Assembly (NCBI GenBank): GCA_046349615.1 | Contig: JAXMBZ010000009.1 | Location: 124,001-188,000, forward strand | Reading direction: 5' to 3' | DNA from: JADJNY01 sp046349615 | GTDB lineage: Bacteria; Planctomycetota; UBA1135; GCA-002686595 | DNA length: 64,000 bases | In this document: piece after piece, positions 36,071 through 43,879 of the stretch | Numbering within the stretch: position 1 is the stretch's first letter | How the letters are laid out: each line of letters starts with the position of its first letter | Notes under the pieces: generated by a model | Told to the model about the DNA's origin: nothing | Database searches by the model: none | Seen by the model: only the letters and a program-made list of their open reading frames with translations | Made by a program: the position numbers and the translations under genes

Positions 36071-37218
36071 AGGTGGAATCGATTCGTCACAGGATCGCGT
36101 GCGTCCTCCTCGCGTCGTTCAGCGCGACGCTCGCACTCGCGGACGGAAGCGCGGGCGCGCAGTCACAACCGCAAGCGCCCGCCAAGAGCGGCCGCGAACG
36201 CGACGCGAGCACGGCCGGCCCCGACGCGCCGTACGTCTGGCTCGCGAAGGACGGCGGCTGGCTCGTGAAGCGCATCGTCGCGGGCGAAGACGGCCCGAAG
36301 GTCGTCGTCGAGGAGAAGAAGCGCGGCGACGACGCGCTCGCGGTCGATCTCGGCGGAACGCCCTTCTCGGTGCACCTGCGCGCCGACGAGCCCGTTCCGG
36401 CGTGCGAGCACGCGGAGCCCGAGACGCTGCTCGTGCTCTCCGACATCGAAGGCAACCTCCCCGCGCTCGTCGCGCTCCTGCGCGCCGCGGGAGCCGTCGA
36501 CGCGAAGCTCGACTGGACGTTCGGAACGGGCCACGTCGTGCTCGTCGGCGACTTCGTGGACCGCGGAACGAACGTGACCGAGTGCTTGTGGCTCGTGTAC
36601 GAACTCGAAGCGCGCGCACGCAACGCAGGCGGCGGCGTGCACTACGTCCTCGGCAACCACGAGGTCATGAACCTGACGGGCGACCTCCGCTACGTGCGCC
36701 GGAAGTACACCGAGAACGCCGCGCTCCTCGGCACGAACGTCGACGCGCTGTGGACGCGCGAGACCGTGCTCGGCCGCTGGATGCGCACGCGCAACGTGAT
36801 CGAACGCCTGGGCGACGTCCTCTTCGTGCACGGCGGCATCAGCCCCGCCGTCGCGGCGAAGAAACCGACGCTGACGGAGCTCACGACCGCGCTCCGCACC
36901 GCACTCCTCGCGGACACGTGGACGAAGCCGAAGGACGGCCTGCTCGCGATGGCCGCCGGCAACGAAGGCCTGACGTGGTACCGCGGCTACGTGCAAGCGC
37001 CGACCGCGAGCGAGTCCGACCTCGACACGATCCTCGCCGCGTTCGGAGCCAAGCGCATCGTCGTCGGCCACACGATCGTGAAGGAGATCGGCCTGACGCT
37101 CGGCGGCCGCGTGCTCACCGTCGACGTGCACCACGCGGAAGGAACGATCCAAGCCGCGCTGATGCAGAAGGGCCGATGGAGCCGCTTGCTCGCCGACGGC
37201 TCACGCCAAGCGCTTTGA
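36067..37218 (+). CDS. exported calcineurin-like metallophosphatase
   Basis: 383 residues from GTG 36067, overlapping the NUDIX stop. A signal peptide (RIACVLLASFSATLALADG) indicates export. Metal-binding motifs are LSDIEGN, GDFVDRG, GNHEVMNL, VHGGIS and VVGHT, in the order of Shewanella-like/PPP-type phosphatases. The first motif is DxE rather than the usual DxH, which changes one metal ligand. Substrate unknown, possibly phosphoprotein. Last gene of the ABC-NUDIX operon; convergent with the thioesterase. Confidence 0.85.
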   Translation: MKVESIRHRIACVLLASFSATLALADGSAGAQSQPQAPAKSGRERDASTAGPDAPYVWLAKDGGWLVKRIVAGEDGPKVVVEEKKRGDDALAVDLGGTPFSVHLRADEPVPACEHAEPETLLVLSDIEGNLPALVALLRAAGAVDAKLDWTFGTGHVVLVGDFVDRGTNVTECLWLVYELEARARNAGGGVHYVLGNHEVMNLTGDLRYVRRKYTENAALLGTNVDALWTRETVLGRWMRTRNVIERLGDVLFVHGGISPAVAAKKPTLTELTTALRTALLADTWTKPKDGLLAMAAGNEGLTWYRGYVQAPTASESDLDTILAAFGAKRIVVGHTIVKEIGLTLGGRVLTVDVHHAEGTIQAALMQKGRWSRLLADGSRQAL

Positions 37219-37257
37219 TCTCGCGCGGCGCATCGCACACGAACGCGCGCCCCCGAG

Positions 37258-37704
37258 TCACCTCGGCCCCGCTCCCTCCGGATTCATCACCCCCACCGGC
37301 CTCATCTTCTCGTCCACCGCCACCATCGTCACGTCCGCCTCCGTGACGTGCACATGCTCCCCCGCCCCGAACCTCCTCTGCGCCCACACCGACACATGCA
37401 CGGTGATCGACGACCTCCCCACCCGCGTCGTCTCCGTGAAGAACGACACCGCATCCCCGACGAACACCGGCTGCTTGAACACCACCTTGTCCATCGCGAC
37501 CGTCACGATCCGCGCCGGATGACTCTTGTGCGCCTCGATCGCCGCCGCCAAGTCGATCTGCGACAAGATCACCCCCCCGAAGATCGTCCCCACCGCGTTC
37601 GTGTCGCGCGGCATCATCACCTGTCGAATCGACGGCATCTTGTCCGCCGGAAACGGAACCTCGTCGCCGGTCCCCCGCTCCGCATCCTTCCGCTCGTTCG
37701 TCAT
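37258..37704 (-). CDS. acyl-CoA thioesterase, hotdog fold
   Basis: 148 residues starting at ATG 37704, with an ideal AGGAGG five bases upstream. The hotdog motif DTNAVGTIFGGVILSQIDLAAAIEAH is that of YciA/ACOT-type thioesterases, whose Asp is catalytic; then VAMDKVVFKQPVFVGDAVSF. Expected to hydrolyse acyl-CoA in the cytoplasm. It lies 23 bp after the hydrolase stop, so the two are co-transcribed. Codons are unusual for the region: GGG, AGG and CGG are frequent where neighbours prefer GGC and CGC. Confidence 0.9.
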   Translation of the reverse strand: MTNERKDAERGTGDEVPFPADKMPSIRQVMMPRDTNAVGTIFGGVILSQIDLAAAIEAHKSHPARIVTVAMDKVVFKQPVFVGDAVSFFTETTRVGRSSITVHVSVWAQRRFGAGEHVHVTEADVTMVAVDEKMRPVGVMNPEGAGPR

Positions 37705-37727
37705 CCGTTCCTCCTGATCTCCACCGT

Positions 37728-38357
37728 TCACTGCGACAACTGCCGCTCCGCCCACCGCTGAACCCGCGCGGTGACCTCGAGCGTCTGTCCTTCGAAGAAG
37801 TGACCGACCCCCGGGATCTCGTCGAGCTCGAGCCGCGCTCCGACGTCCGGATACCGCTCGCGCAGTTGTGCGAGGTTCCCGAACTCGTCGTTCCCGGCCA
37901 TCAGCACGATCCCGGGCTGCTTCAGCTCGCGCAAGAACCAACAGTCGAAGCGCAGCACCGGCATCGCGACGAGCACGACCCTCGCGATGCGCGGATCGCG
38001 CGTCGCACGCTCGGCCGACGTGCGCGCGCCGAACGAGAAGCCGCCGGCCCAGAGCTCGAGCCCCGGGAACTCCGCGAGCATCCAATCGATCGCCGCGCCG
38101 AGATCCTCGACCTCGCCGCCGTGGCCGTCGTGCACGCCTTCGCTGCGCTCGACGCCGCGGAAGTTGAAGCGCAGCACGGCGAGCCCCGCCTGCTGCAGCC
38201 CGCGCGCCGCGCGGAAGAGCGCGTTCGTCTTCATCGTCCCGCCGAAGAGCGGGTGCGGATGGCACATCACCGCGATGGCGCGCGGCGCCGCCTTGTCGGC
38301 CGGCATCCAAAGCTGCGCTTCGAGGCGCCCGGCGGGACCGTTCAGGAAGAGCTCCAT
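37728..38357 (-). CDS. alpha/beta hydrolase, COG2945 type
   Basis: 209 residues starting at ATG 38357 (MELFLNGPAGRLEA). The family block MCHPHPLFGGTMKTNA is followed by the nucleophile elbow GFSFG, acid around MAGNDEFG and the catalytic His in GVGHFF. Members are small cytoplasmic hydrolases or dienelactone-hydrolase relatives of unknown substrate. Forms an operon with the downstream thioesterase. Divergent from the permease gene across 86 bp. Confidence 0.88.
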   Translation of the reverse strand: MELFLNGPAGRLEAQLWMPADKAAPRAIAVMCHPHPLFGGTMKTNALFRAARGLQQAGLAVLRFNFRGVERSEGVHDGHGGEVEDLGAAIDWMLAEFPGLELWAGGFSFGARTSAERATRDPRIARVVLVAMPVLRFDCWFLRELKQPGIVLMAGNDEFGNLAQLRERYPDVGARLELDEIPGVGHFFEGQTLEVTARVQRWAERQLSQ

Positions 38358-38443
38358 GAAGCGGCGTACTGTAAAGGAGCGCAAGCCCTCGGACGAGTCG
38401 TGTCCGCGCGTCGGCGGGGCGCTATCCTCCGCGCGCCTCCGCG

Positions 38444-39934
38444 ATGACGACGACGAGCACCACCCTCGAGCGCACGCGCGCGGTCTTCCGTGCCGGACTC
38501 CAGGCCTCGTGGGCGCGCGGCGCGTGGCCGGTGGGCCCGCTCGTGCTGCACGGCTCGCTCGCGGCGCTCCTGTGCGGCCTCGTGCGCGACGCGCTCCCGC
38601 CGTACGCGTACGCGCTGCTCGCGCTCGCGCTCGCCGGCGCGACGCTCGCGCTGCCGCTGCTCGGCGAGTTCGGCTGGCTCCTGCGCGCGGATCCAGCGGC
38701 GGAGTGGATCGAAGCGCAACCCGTGCGGCGCTCCGAGCTGCGCGTGGCGCGCATCGGCGTCGTCTTGACGCTCGTCGCGGCGCTCTCGCTCGGCACGCTC
38801 GTGCCCGCGGCGCTCGTCGCCCCGGACGCGATGGGGCTCGTCGCGCGGCTCGCGCTCGTCGCGGCGGGGCTCGCGCAGGCGCTCGTCGTCGTCGCAGTGC
38901 TGCTCGGCGTGCAGTCGCTCTTCGGAGCGCGCGTCGAGGCGCTGCTCGTCCTCCTCCAGACGCTGCTCGTCGTCGGCGTCGTGACCGGGCTCGTGCTCGT
39001 GCCGCGCGTCGTGCCGCTCGCGCGCGGGTGGAGCGGACCCGACGCGCTCCCCGAGAGCGTGCTCGCCGCGCCGTGCGCGTGGTTCGCGCTCGTCGCGCTG
39101 CCTGAGCGCGCACCGCTCGCGCTTCACGCGGCCGCGTGGGGCGCGCTCGTCGTCGCGGCGCTCGTGCTCGTGCTCGCGCCGATGCCGCCCGCGACGGTGA
39201 CGCGGAGCTCGCGCTCGTGGACCGCGCTGCTGCTCGCGCCCGTGCGCGCGCTCGCGACGCGCACCTGGGTCCGCGCGCACGAACGCGGGAGCTTCGACCT
39301 CGTGTGGGACGCGCTGCCGCTCGAGCGCGAGTTCGTTCTGCGCACGTACCCGATGTTCGGCATCCCGCTCGCGTTCCTGATCGCGGGCGCGTCGGACGAG
39401 CACGGTCCCGAGCGCCAGGCGCTGCTCGCGCTGCTCCTCTTCACGCCGCCGATCTACCTGCCCGTCTTGCTCGCGCACGTCCCCGCGACGCAGACGCCCG
39501 ACGCGCGTTGGATGCTGGACACGGCGCCGATCACGAAGGCGGAGCTCGACGGCGGCACGCTGAAGGCCGTCGCGCTGCGCTTCCTGCTGCCGCTCTACGC
39601 GCTGCTCTTCGCGCTCGCGTGCGTGTACGCGGGCCCGGAGTTCGCGCTGCGCATGACGCTGCCCGCGGCGCTCGTCGGGCTGCTCGTGCTGCGGCAGGTG
39701 TTCCCGCTCTTCGCGAAGGAACCGCCGCTCTCCGTGTCCGCGCAGGACGTGACGATGCCGATGGACTGGACGGGTCCGTTCCTCGGCGTCGCGATGGGGC
39801 TCGTCGTCGCGGCGGTCGTCGCGTGGAAGACGATCCCGTCGTTGTGGGTCAGCCTCGGCGTGTGCGCGGTCTTGCTCGTCGTCGACTGCGTGCTCGAACG
39901 CCGCGTGAATTCGTCCTCTGGAGGTCTCGCGTGA
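38444..39934 (+). CDS. multi-pass membrane protein, ABC-2-like permease
   Basis: 496 residues with about ten hydrophobic helices (for example LALLALALAGATLALPLL, LVVVAVLLGVQSLF, LAFLIAGASD and VALVVAAVVAWK regions). The organisation, with long cytoplasmic loops rich in Arg/Glu and a RSELRVARIGVVLTLVAAL segment, is like exporter permeases of the ABC-2 class, but no unmistakable motif is present. It may partner with the ATPase at 34890-35660. The stop overlaps the start of the PLD-like gene (GTGA). Confidence 0.65.
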   Translation: MTTTSTTLERTRAVFRAGLQASWARGAWPVGPLVLHGSLAALLCGLVRDALPPYAYALLALALAGATLALPLLGEFGWLLRADPAAEWIEAQPVRRSELRVARIGVVLTLVAALSLGTLVPAALVAPDAMGLVARLALVAAGLAQALVVVAVLLGVQSLFGARVEALLVLLQTLLVVGVVTGLVLVPRVVPLARGWSGPDALPESVLAAPCAWFALVALPERAPLALHAAAWGALVVAALVLVLAPMPPATVTRSSRSWTALLLAPVRALATRTWVRAHERGSFDLVWDALPLEREFVLRTYPMFGIPLAFLIAGASDEHGPERQALLALLLFTPPIYLPVLLAHVPATQTPDARWMLDTAPITKAELDGGTLKAVALRFLLPLYALLFALACVYAGPEFALRMTLPAALVGLLVLRQVFPLFAKEPPLSVSAQDVTMPMDWTGPFLGVAMGLVVAAVVAWKTIPSLWVSLGVCAVLLVVDCVLERRVNSSSGGLA

Positions 39935-41169
39935 TCGCACTCGTCTTGCTCGTCCTCGCACCGTCCTCCACGACCTTCGCGCATCGCTTCGACGCGCTCC
40001 TCGCGCTCGACGCGAACGCGAGCGCCGCGCCCACCGTCGACGCGCCGCCGATCGAGCTCGTCGAGACCGCGCCGATCGAGACGACGCTCGACCATGCGGA
40101 CATCCCCAACGCCGCGGACGTGTGGCTCGAGATGATCGGCGGCGCGAAACGCTCGATCGACCTCGCGGAGTTCTACGTCAGCGACGAGGCGCCGTCGAAG
40201 CTCACGCCCGTCGTCGAGGCGCTCGTCGCGGCGGCCGCGCGCGGCGTGAAGGTGCGCTTCGTGATCGAGGAGAAGTTCTACGCGACGTACCCGGAGCTCC
40301 CCGACCGCTTCGCGAAGCTCGCGAACGTCGAACTGCGCCGCTACAAGGCCGACAAGGGCATCCTGCACGCGAAGTACTTCGTCGTCGACGGCCGCGACGC
40401 GTTCTTCGGCAGCCAGAACTTCGACTGGCGCTCGCTCGAGCACATCCAAGAGCTCGGCGTGCGCGTGCGCGAACCGCGGCTCGCCGCGGAGTACGAGCGC
40501 GCGTTCCTCCTGACGTGGCGCGCGGCGGGCGGGACGGTCGCGGAGAGCGAACTCCAACCGCGCGGCGCGTTCCCCGTCGCGCTCGAGCTCGGCGGCGCGA
40601 ACGTGCAGGCCGACGCGCTGTCGTCGCCGCCCGAGGCGTCGGGCACGGGCGAAGGGTGGGAGCTGCCGCGGCTCGTGAAGCTCCTCGACGACGCGAGGTC
40701 GAGCGTGCGCGTGCAGCTCCTCACCTACAAGATGACGACGCGCGACAAGAGCTACTGGCCCGAGCTCGAGAACGCGCTCCGCCGCGCCGCCGCGCGCGGG
40801 GTGAAGGTGCAGCTGCTCCTCGCGGACTGGTGCAAGCGCAAGGGCACGATCGAAGCGCTGCAGGCGCTCGAGCCGCTCGAGAACGTCGAGGTCAAGCTCG
40901 TGACGATCCCGCAGTGGAGCGGCGGCTTCGTCCCGTTCGCGCGCGTCGTCCATGCGAAGTACCTGGTCGTCGACGGCGCGAAGGCTTGGGTCGGGACGAG
41001 CAACTGGGAGCGCGACTACTTCTACGAGAGCCGCAACGTCGGCTTGATCGTCGAGGGCGGCCCGTTCGCGGCGCGCCTCGAGCGCTTCTTCGCGGACGGT
41101 TGGGGCTCGAGCTACGCCGTCGCCGTCGATCCGTGCGCGAAGTACGAAGCGCCGCGGATCGACAAGTAG
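39931..41169 (+). CDS. exported phospholipase D-like protein with two HKD motifs
   Basis: 412 residues from GTG 39931, with GGAGG upstream. A signal peptide (VIALVLLVLAPSSTTFAH) leads to two PLD domains. The HKD motifs are HAKYFVVDG near residue 146 and HAKYLVVDG near residue 341, each followed by a G-S/T-x-N sequence (GSQNFDW, GTSNWERD). This is the two-domain architecture of bacterial phospholipase D and cardiolipin synthase relatives, and of eukaryotic PLD3-like proteins. Probably periplasmic and active on phosphodiesters. Coupled to the permease gene, so a lipid or envelope role is plausible. Confidence 0.92.
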   Translation: MIALVLLVLAPSSTTFAHRFDALLALDANASAAPTVDAPPIELVETAPIETTLDHADIPNAADVWLEMIGGAKRSIDLAEFYVSDEAPSKLTPVVEALVAAAARGVKVRFVIEEKFYATYPELPDRFAKLANVELRRYKADKGILHAKYFVVDGRDAFFGSQNFDWRSLEHIQELGVRVREPRLAAEYERAFLLTWRAAGGTVAESELQPRGAFPVALELGGANVQADALSSPPEASGTGEGWELPRLVKLLDDARSSVRVQLLTYKMTTRDKSYWPELENALRRAAARGVKVQLLLADWCKRKGTIEALQALEPLENVEVKLVTIPQWSGGFVPFARVVHAKYLVVDGAKAWVGTSNWERDYFYESRNVGLIVEGGPFAARLERFFADGWGSSYAVAVDPCAKYEAPRIDK

Positions 41170-41254
41170 GCGACGAACGACGCTCGCGAGCGCGCGTCAC
41201 GAGCTCGCGGTCGCACCTCGCTGCGGACGTCGCGTCGCACGGCGCGCGGCGCTC

Positions 41255-42130
41255 TCACTCTGCGCGCGTCGTCCGTGCGCCGTCGACGAACTCCTCCGCG
41301 ACGACGGTCCAGTCCTCGTGCCCGCGGCCCTCCGCGATCAGCCGGTCCATGCGCTCGACGAACGCCGGCAGCGTCGAGAGCCGCACGCCCGACGCCGCGG
41401 CCTCCGCCTGCATCAAGCGCGCGTCCTTGCGCGCCATCGCGAGCTCCCACGAAGGATGACCGAAGTCCGCGTCGAGGATGCGCCGCAACCGCGCGGGCAG
41501 CGTCGTGCCCGGGTTGAAGTGCTCGAACAACGTCGCGACGTCCTTCGGCGCGAGGTCCATCGCGCGCGCGAGCGCGAGCATGTCGGTGAAGCCCGCGGTG
41601 AGCGAGATGAGGAACGAGTTCCCCATCAGCTTGTACGCCGCCGCCGCGTCGACACGCGGACCGAGATCGACGAGCTTGCCCGTCATGGGCGCGAGGATCG
41701 GCGAGACGCGCGCGACGACCGCGGGATCGCCCGAAACCAGCATCACACCCGTGGAATCCGCGGCGTTCTGCGGCCCCATGAACACGGGCGCGTGCAGGTA
41801 GGTCACGCCGCGCTCGCGCCACCGCGCCGTCCGCGCGCGCGCGCCCGCGGTCGAAGTCGTCGTGTGGTCGACGACGAGCGCGCCGGGCGCGAACCCCGGC
41901 GCCGCGGCCTCGAGCACCGCGTCGACCGCCGCGTCGTCCGAGAGCACGACGTGCGTGCGCTCCGCGCCGCGCACGGCCGCGGCGGGAGCGGTCGCGGCGC
42001 GCGCGCCGAGCTTCTCGAGCTCCGCGAGCTTCGCGGACGATCGATTCCACACGCGCAACGCCGCGCCTCGCTTCAGGAACGCGCGCGCGAAGCCGGAGCC
42101 CAGGAGACCGGTGCCGAGGATCGTGATCAT
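41255..42130 (-). CDS. NAD(P)-dependent 3-hydroxyisobutyrate dehydrogenase-like oxidoreductase
   Basis: 291 residues of the beta-hydroxyacid dehydrogenase family. The nucleotide-binding start is ILGTGLLGSGFARAFLKRG. A substrate-binding loop LHAPVFMGPQNAADSTG replaces the usual DAPVSGG. The catalytic Lys is in AAAYKLMGNSFL. It may reduce semialdehydes or act as an imine reductase; the altered substrate loop makes the substrate unclear. 85 bp upstream of its start is the stop of the pseudouridine synthase on the same strand. Confidence 0.9.
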   Translation of the reverse strand: MITILGTGLLGSGFARAFLKRGAALRVWNRSSAKLAELEKLGARAATAPAAAVRGAERTHVVLSDDAAVDAVLEAAAPGFAPGALVVDHTTTSTAGARARTARWRERGVTYLHAPVFMGPQNAADSTGVMLVSGDPAVVARVSPILAPMTGKLVDLGPRVDAAAAYKLMGNSFLISLTAGFTDMLALARAMDLAPKDVATLFEHFNPGTTLPARLRRILDADFGHPSWELAMARKDARLMQAEAAASGVRLSTLPAFVERMDRLIAEGRGHEDWTVVAEEFVDGARTTRAE

Positions 42131-42215
42131 GCGCGCCAGCGTAGCCCTGCGTGGACGCTCCGCGAAACGAGCTCGATCCAGCGCGCCGCGCGCTCCGTCA
42201 CGAACGCACGTCGCG

Positions 42216-43280
42216 TCACGAGTGCGCGTCGAGGTACGCGCGCATGTCCGCGGGAAGCGGGCTCACGACCTCGACCGTCTCCCCCGTCGCCGGCGAGCGG
42301 AACACGAGGCGATGATTGTGCAGCGCGTGCCGATCCATCCCGAGCGTCGCGAGGTCGCGTGCGTCGAGCTCGCCCTCGAGCGCCTTCTCGAACAGCGTCT
42401 CGTCGGGCCCGTAGATCTTGTCGCCGATCACCGGATGCCCGATCGCCGCGAGGTGCACGCGGATCTGGTGCTGCCGGCCCGTGAACGGCGAGGCGGAGAC
42501 GAGCGCGCACTCGCGATGCCGCGACACGACGCGCCAGTCCGTGCGCGACGGCCAGCCGTCGACCTGCACGACGATCTTGATGTCGACCGTCGAGCCCGCG
42601 CGCGCCGGCCCGAGCGGCATGTCGATCGTGCCGCCTTCGCGGTCGGGCACGCCCGCGACGATCGTCAGGTACTCCTTCTCGACCTTGCGGCGCTCGAACT
42701 GCTTCATCACGTCGGCGTGCGCCTCGGGGTGCTTGCCGACGAGCACGATGCCGCTCGTCTCGCGGTCGAGGCGGTGACAGAGCCGCGGAGCTCCGCCGCG
42801 CTCGAGGTCGTAGCCCTTGCCGTAGCGCGCGTGCACGCGCTGGATCAGCGTGTCCGCCATGTGCCGGCCCGACGGATGCACGGGCACGTTCGCGGGCTTC
42901 TCGACGGCGAGCACGCCCTCGTCCTCGTAGAGGATCACGAGCTCGTCCGTGCTCTTCTCGAGCATCGGCACGCGCAGCTCCTCGGGGATCACGACGACGA
43001 CCTTGGAGCCGTGCTTGAGCTTGCGTCCCGGCCGCGTCTCGACGACGGGCGCGCCCTTTCCCTTCGGCGCGTCGGGCGTCGCGGCGTCGACGAGGACGTA
43101 CCCGTCGTGGATCAACGCCTGGATCGACGTGCGCGAGCGCCACGTCAGGTACTTCGAGAGGAACGCGTCGAGGCGCAGGTTCACCTCGCTCGCCTTCATG
43201 CGCAGGTCCGAGCAGTCGACGGTGAGCTCGACCTGCGTCGGTGCCTGCGTGAGGTCGCGGTCCTTCTTGAAGAGGTCCAT
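42216..43280 (-). CDS. RluA-family pseudouridine synthase
   Basis: 354 residues. An S4 RNA-binding domain (NLRLDAFLSKYLTWRSRTS) covers residues 33-95. The catalytic domain has the RluA motif CHRLDRETSGIVLV with the catalytic Asp near residue 168, then GRQHQIRVHLAAIGHPVIGD. It isomerises uridine to pseudouridine in rRNA or tRNA; which RNA cannot be told. The length and the S4 domain fit RluC/RluD rather than RluA itself. Same strand as rpsU, which lies just upstream. Confidence 0.93.
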   Translation of the reverse strand: MDLFKKDRDLTQAPTQVELTVDCSDLRMKASEVNLRLDAFLSKYLTWRSRTSIQALIHDGYVLVDAATPDAPKGKGAPVVETRPGRKLKHGSKVVVVIPEELRVPMLEKSTDELVILYEDEGVLAVEKPANVPVHPSGRHMADTLIQRVHARYGKGYDLERGGAPRLCHRLDRETSGIVLVGKHPEAHADVMKQFERRKVEKEYLTIVAGVPDREGGTIDMPLGPARAGSTVDIKIVVQVDGWPSRTDWRVVSRHRECALVSASPFTGRQHQIRVHLAAIGHPVIGDKIYGPDETLFEKALEGELDARDLATLGMDRHALHNHRLVFRSPATGETVEVVSPLPADMRAYLDAHS

Positions 43281-43366
43281 CTCGCTCCATCTTCGCCGAC
43301 GTCGCGCGCTCGGTCAGCGTGCGCGCCGGAATCGTCGTCGCGCCGCGCGCGTCCTCGGAAAACGAT

Positions 43367-43399
43367 CGAGCCCGACTCACGCCGGGCTCGCATCACGTC
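43367..43399 (-). terminator. intrinsic terminator of rpsU
   Basis: On the minus strand an eight-base stem (arms 43367-43374 and 43383-43390) is followed by ATCGTTTTCC. It starts about 30 bp after the rpsU stop, so rpsU is probably transcribed separately from the pseudouridine synthase. Confidence 0.65.
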
Positions 43400-43418
43400 G
43401 CGTTCGAACGCGGCCGGT

Positions 43419-43712
43419 TCAGTTCGACGAGCCGCCGCCACCGCCGCCGCCCGGGCCGCGCGGGCCGCCCGAGCGCATCGGACGACGACGCGCGAGGTGC
43501 TTCGGACGCACCGCGTTCGGGTCGTTCTTGCGAGTCGACTTCTGGATCGTGCGCAGGCGTTCACGGCGCTCGCGGCGGCGCTTGTCGGAACGCTTCTCGT
43601 GCCAGGTGTGAGCCTTGACCAGGCGGAAGATGCCGGAGTAGTTGCACTGGCGCTTGAAGCGGCGGAGCGCGGCTTCGAGCGACTCGTTCGAGCGGACCTG
43701 GACCTTGATCAC
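43419..43712 (-). CDS. rpsU: 30S ribosomal protein S21 with extended C-terminus
   Basis: 97 residues from GTG 43712, giving the normal S21 start VIKVQVRSNESLEAALRRF. The core continues CNYSGIFRLVKAHTWHEK and a basic run. The tail after about residue 65 is longer than typical S21 and ends in a Gly-rich segment (GPRGPGGGGGGGSSN). S21 assists initiation on the small subunit. AAGGAA lies about nine bases before the start. Confidence 0.92.
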   Translation of the reverse strand: MIKVQVRSNESLEAALRRFKRQCNYSGIFRLVKAHTWHEKRSDKRRRERRERLRTIQKSTRKNDPNAVRPKHLARRRPMRSGGPRGPGGGGGGGSSN

Positions 43713-43879
43713 ACGAGGGTTCCTTCTGTCGTGGGCTGCGTTCGGGTTACGGGTTCGGAGCTCTCGGCCGGCCAAGAAGGGCTCGGCACGAAAGTCGGGC
43801 CGAAAAGGCTACCGCCCTCATCGATCGAGCGGAAGAGGCCGCTGGAATCGGCTCCCCCGGGCTGCGATCCTCTGCGTCC

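Noticed and set aside
43713..43775. Longer N-terminus of S21
   Set aside because: S21 proteins begin at the VKVxVRxNE stretch; the upstream residues are low-complexity.
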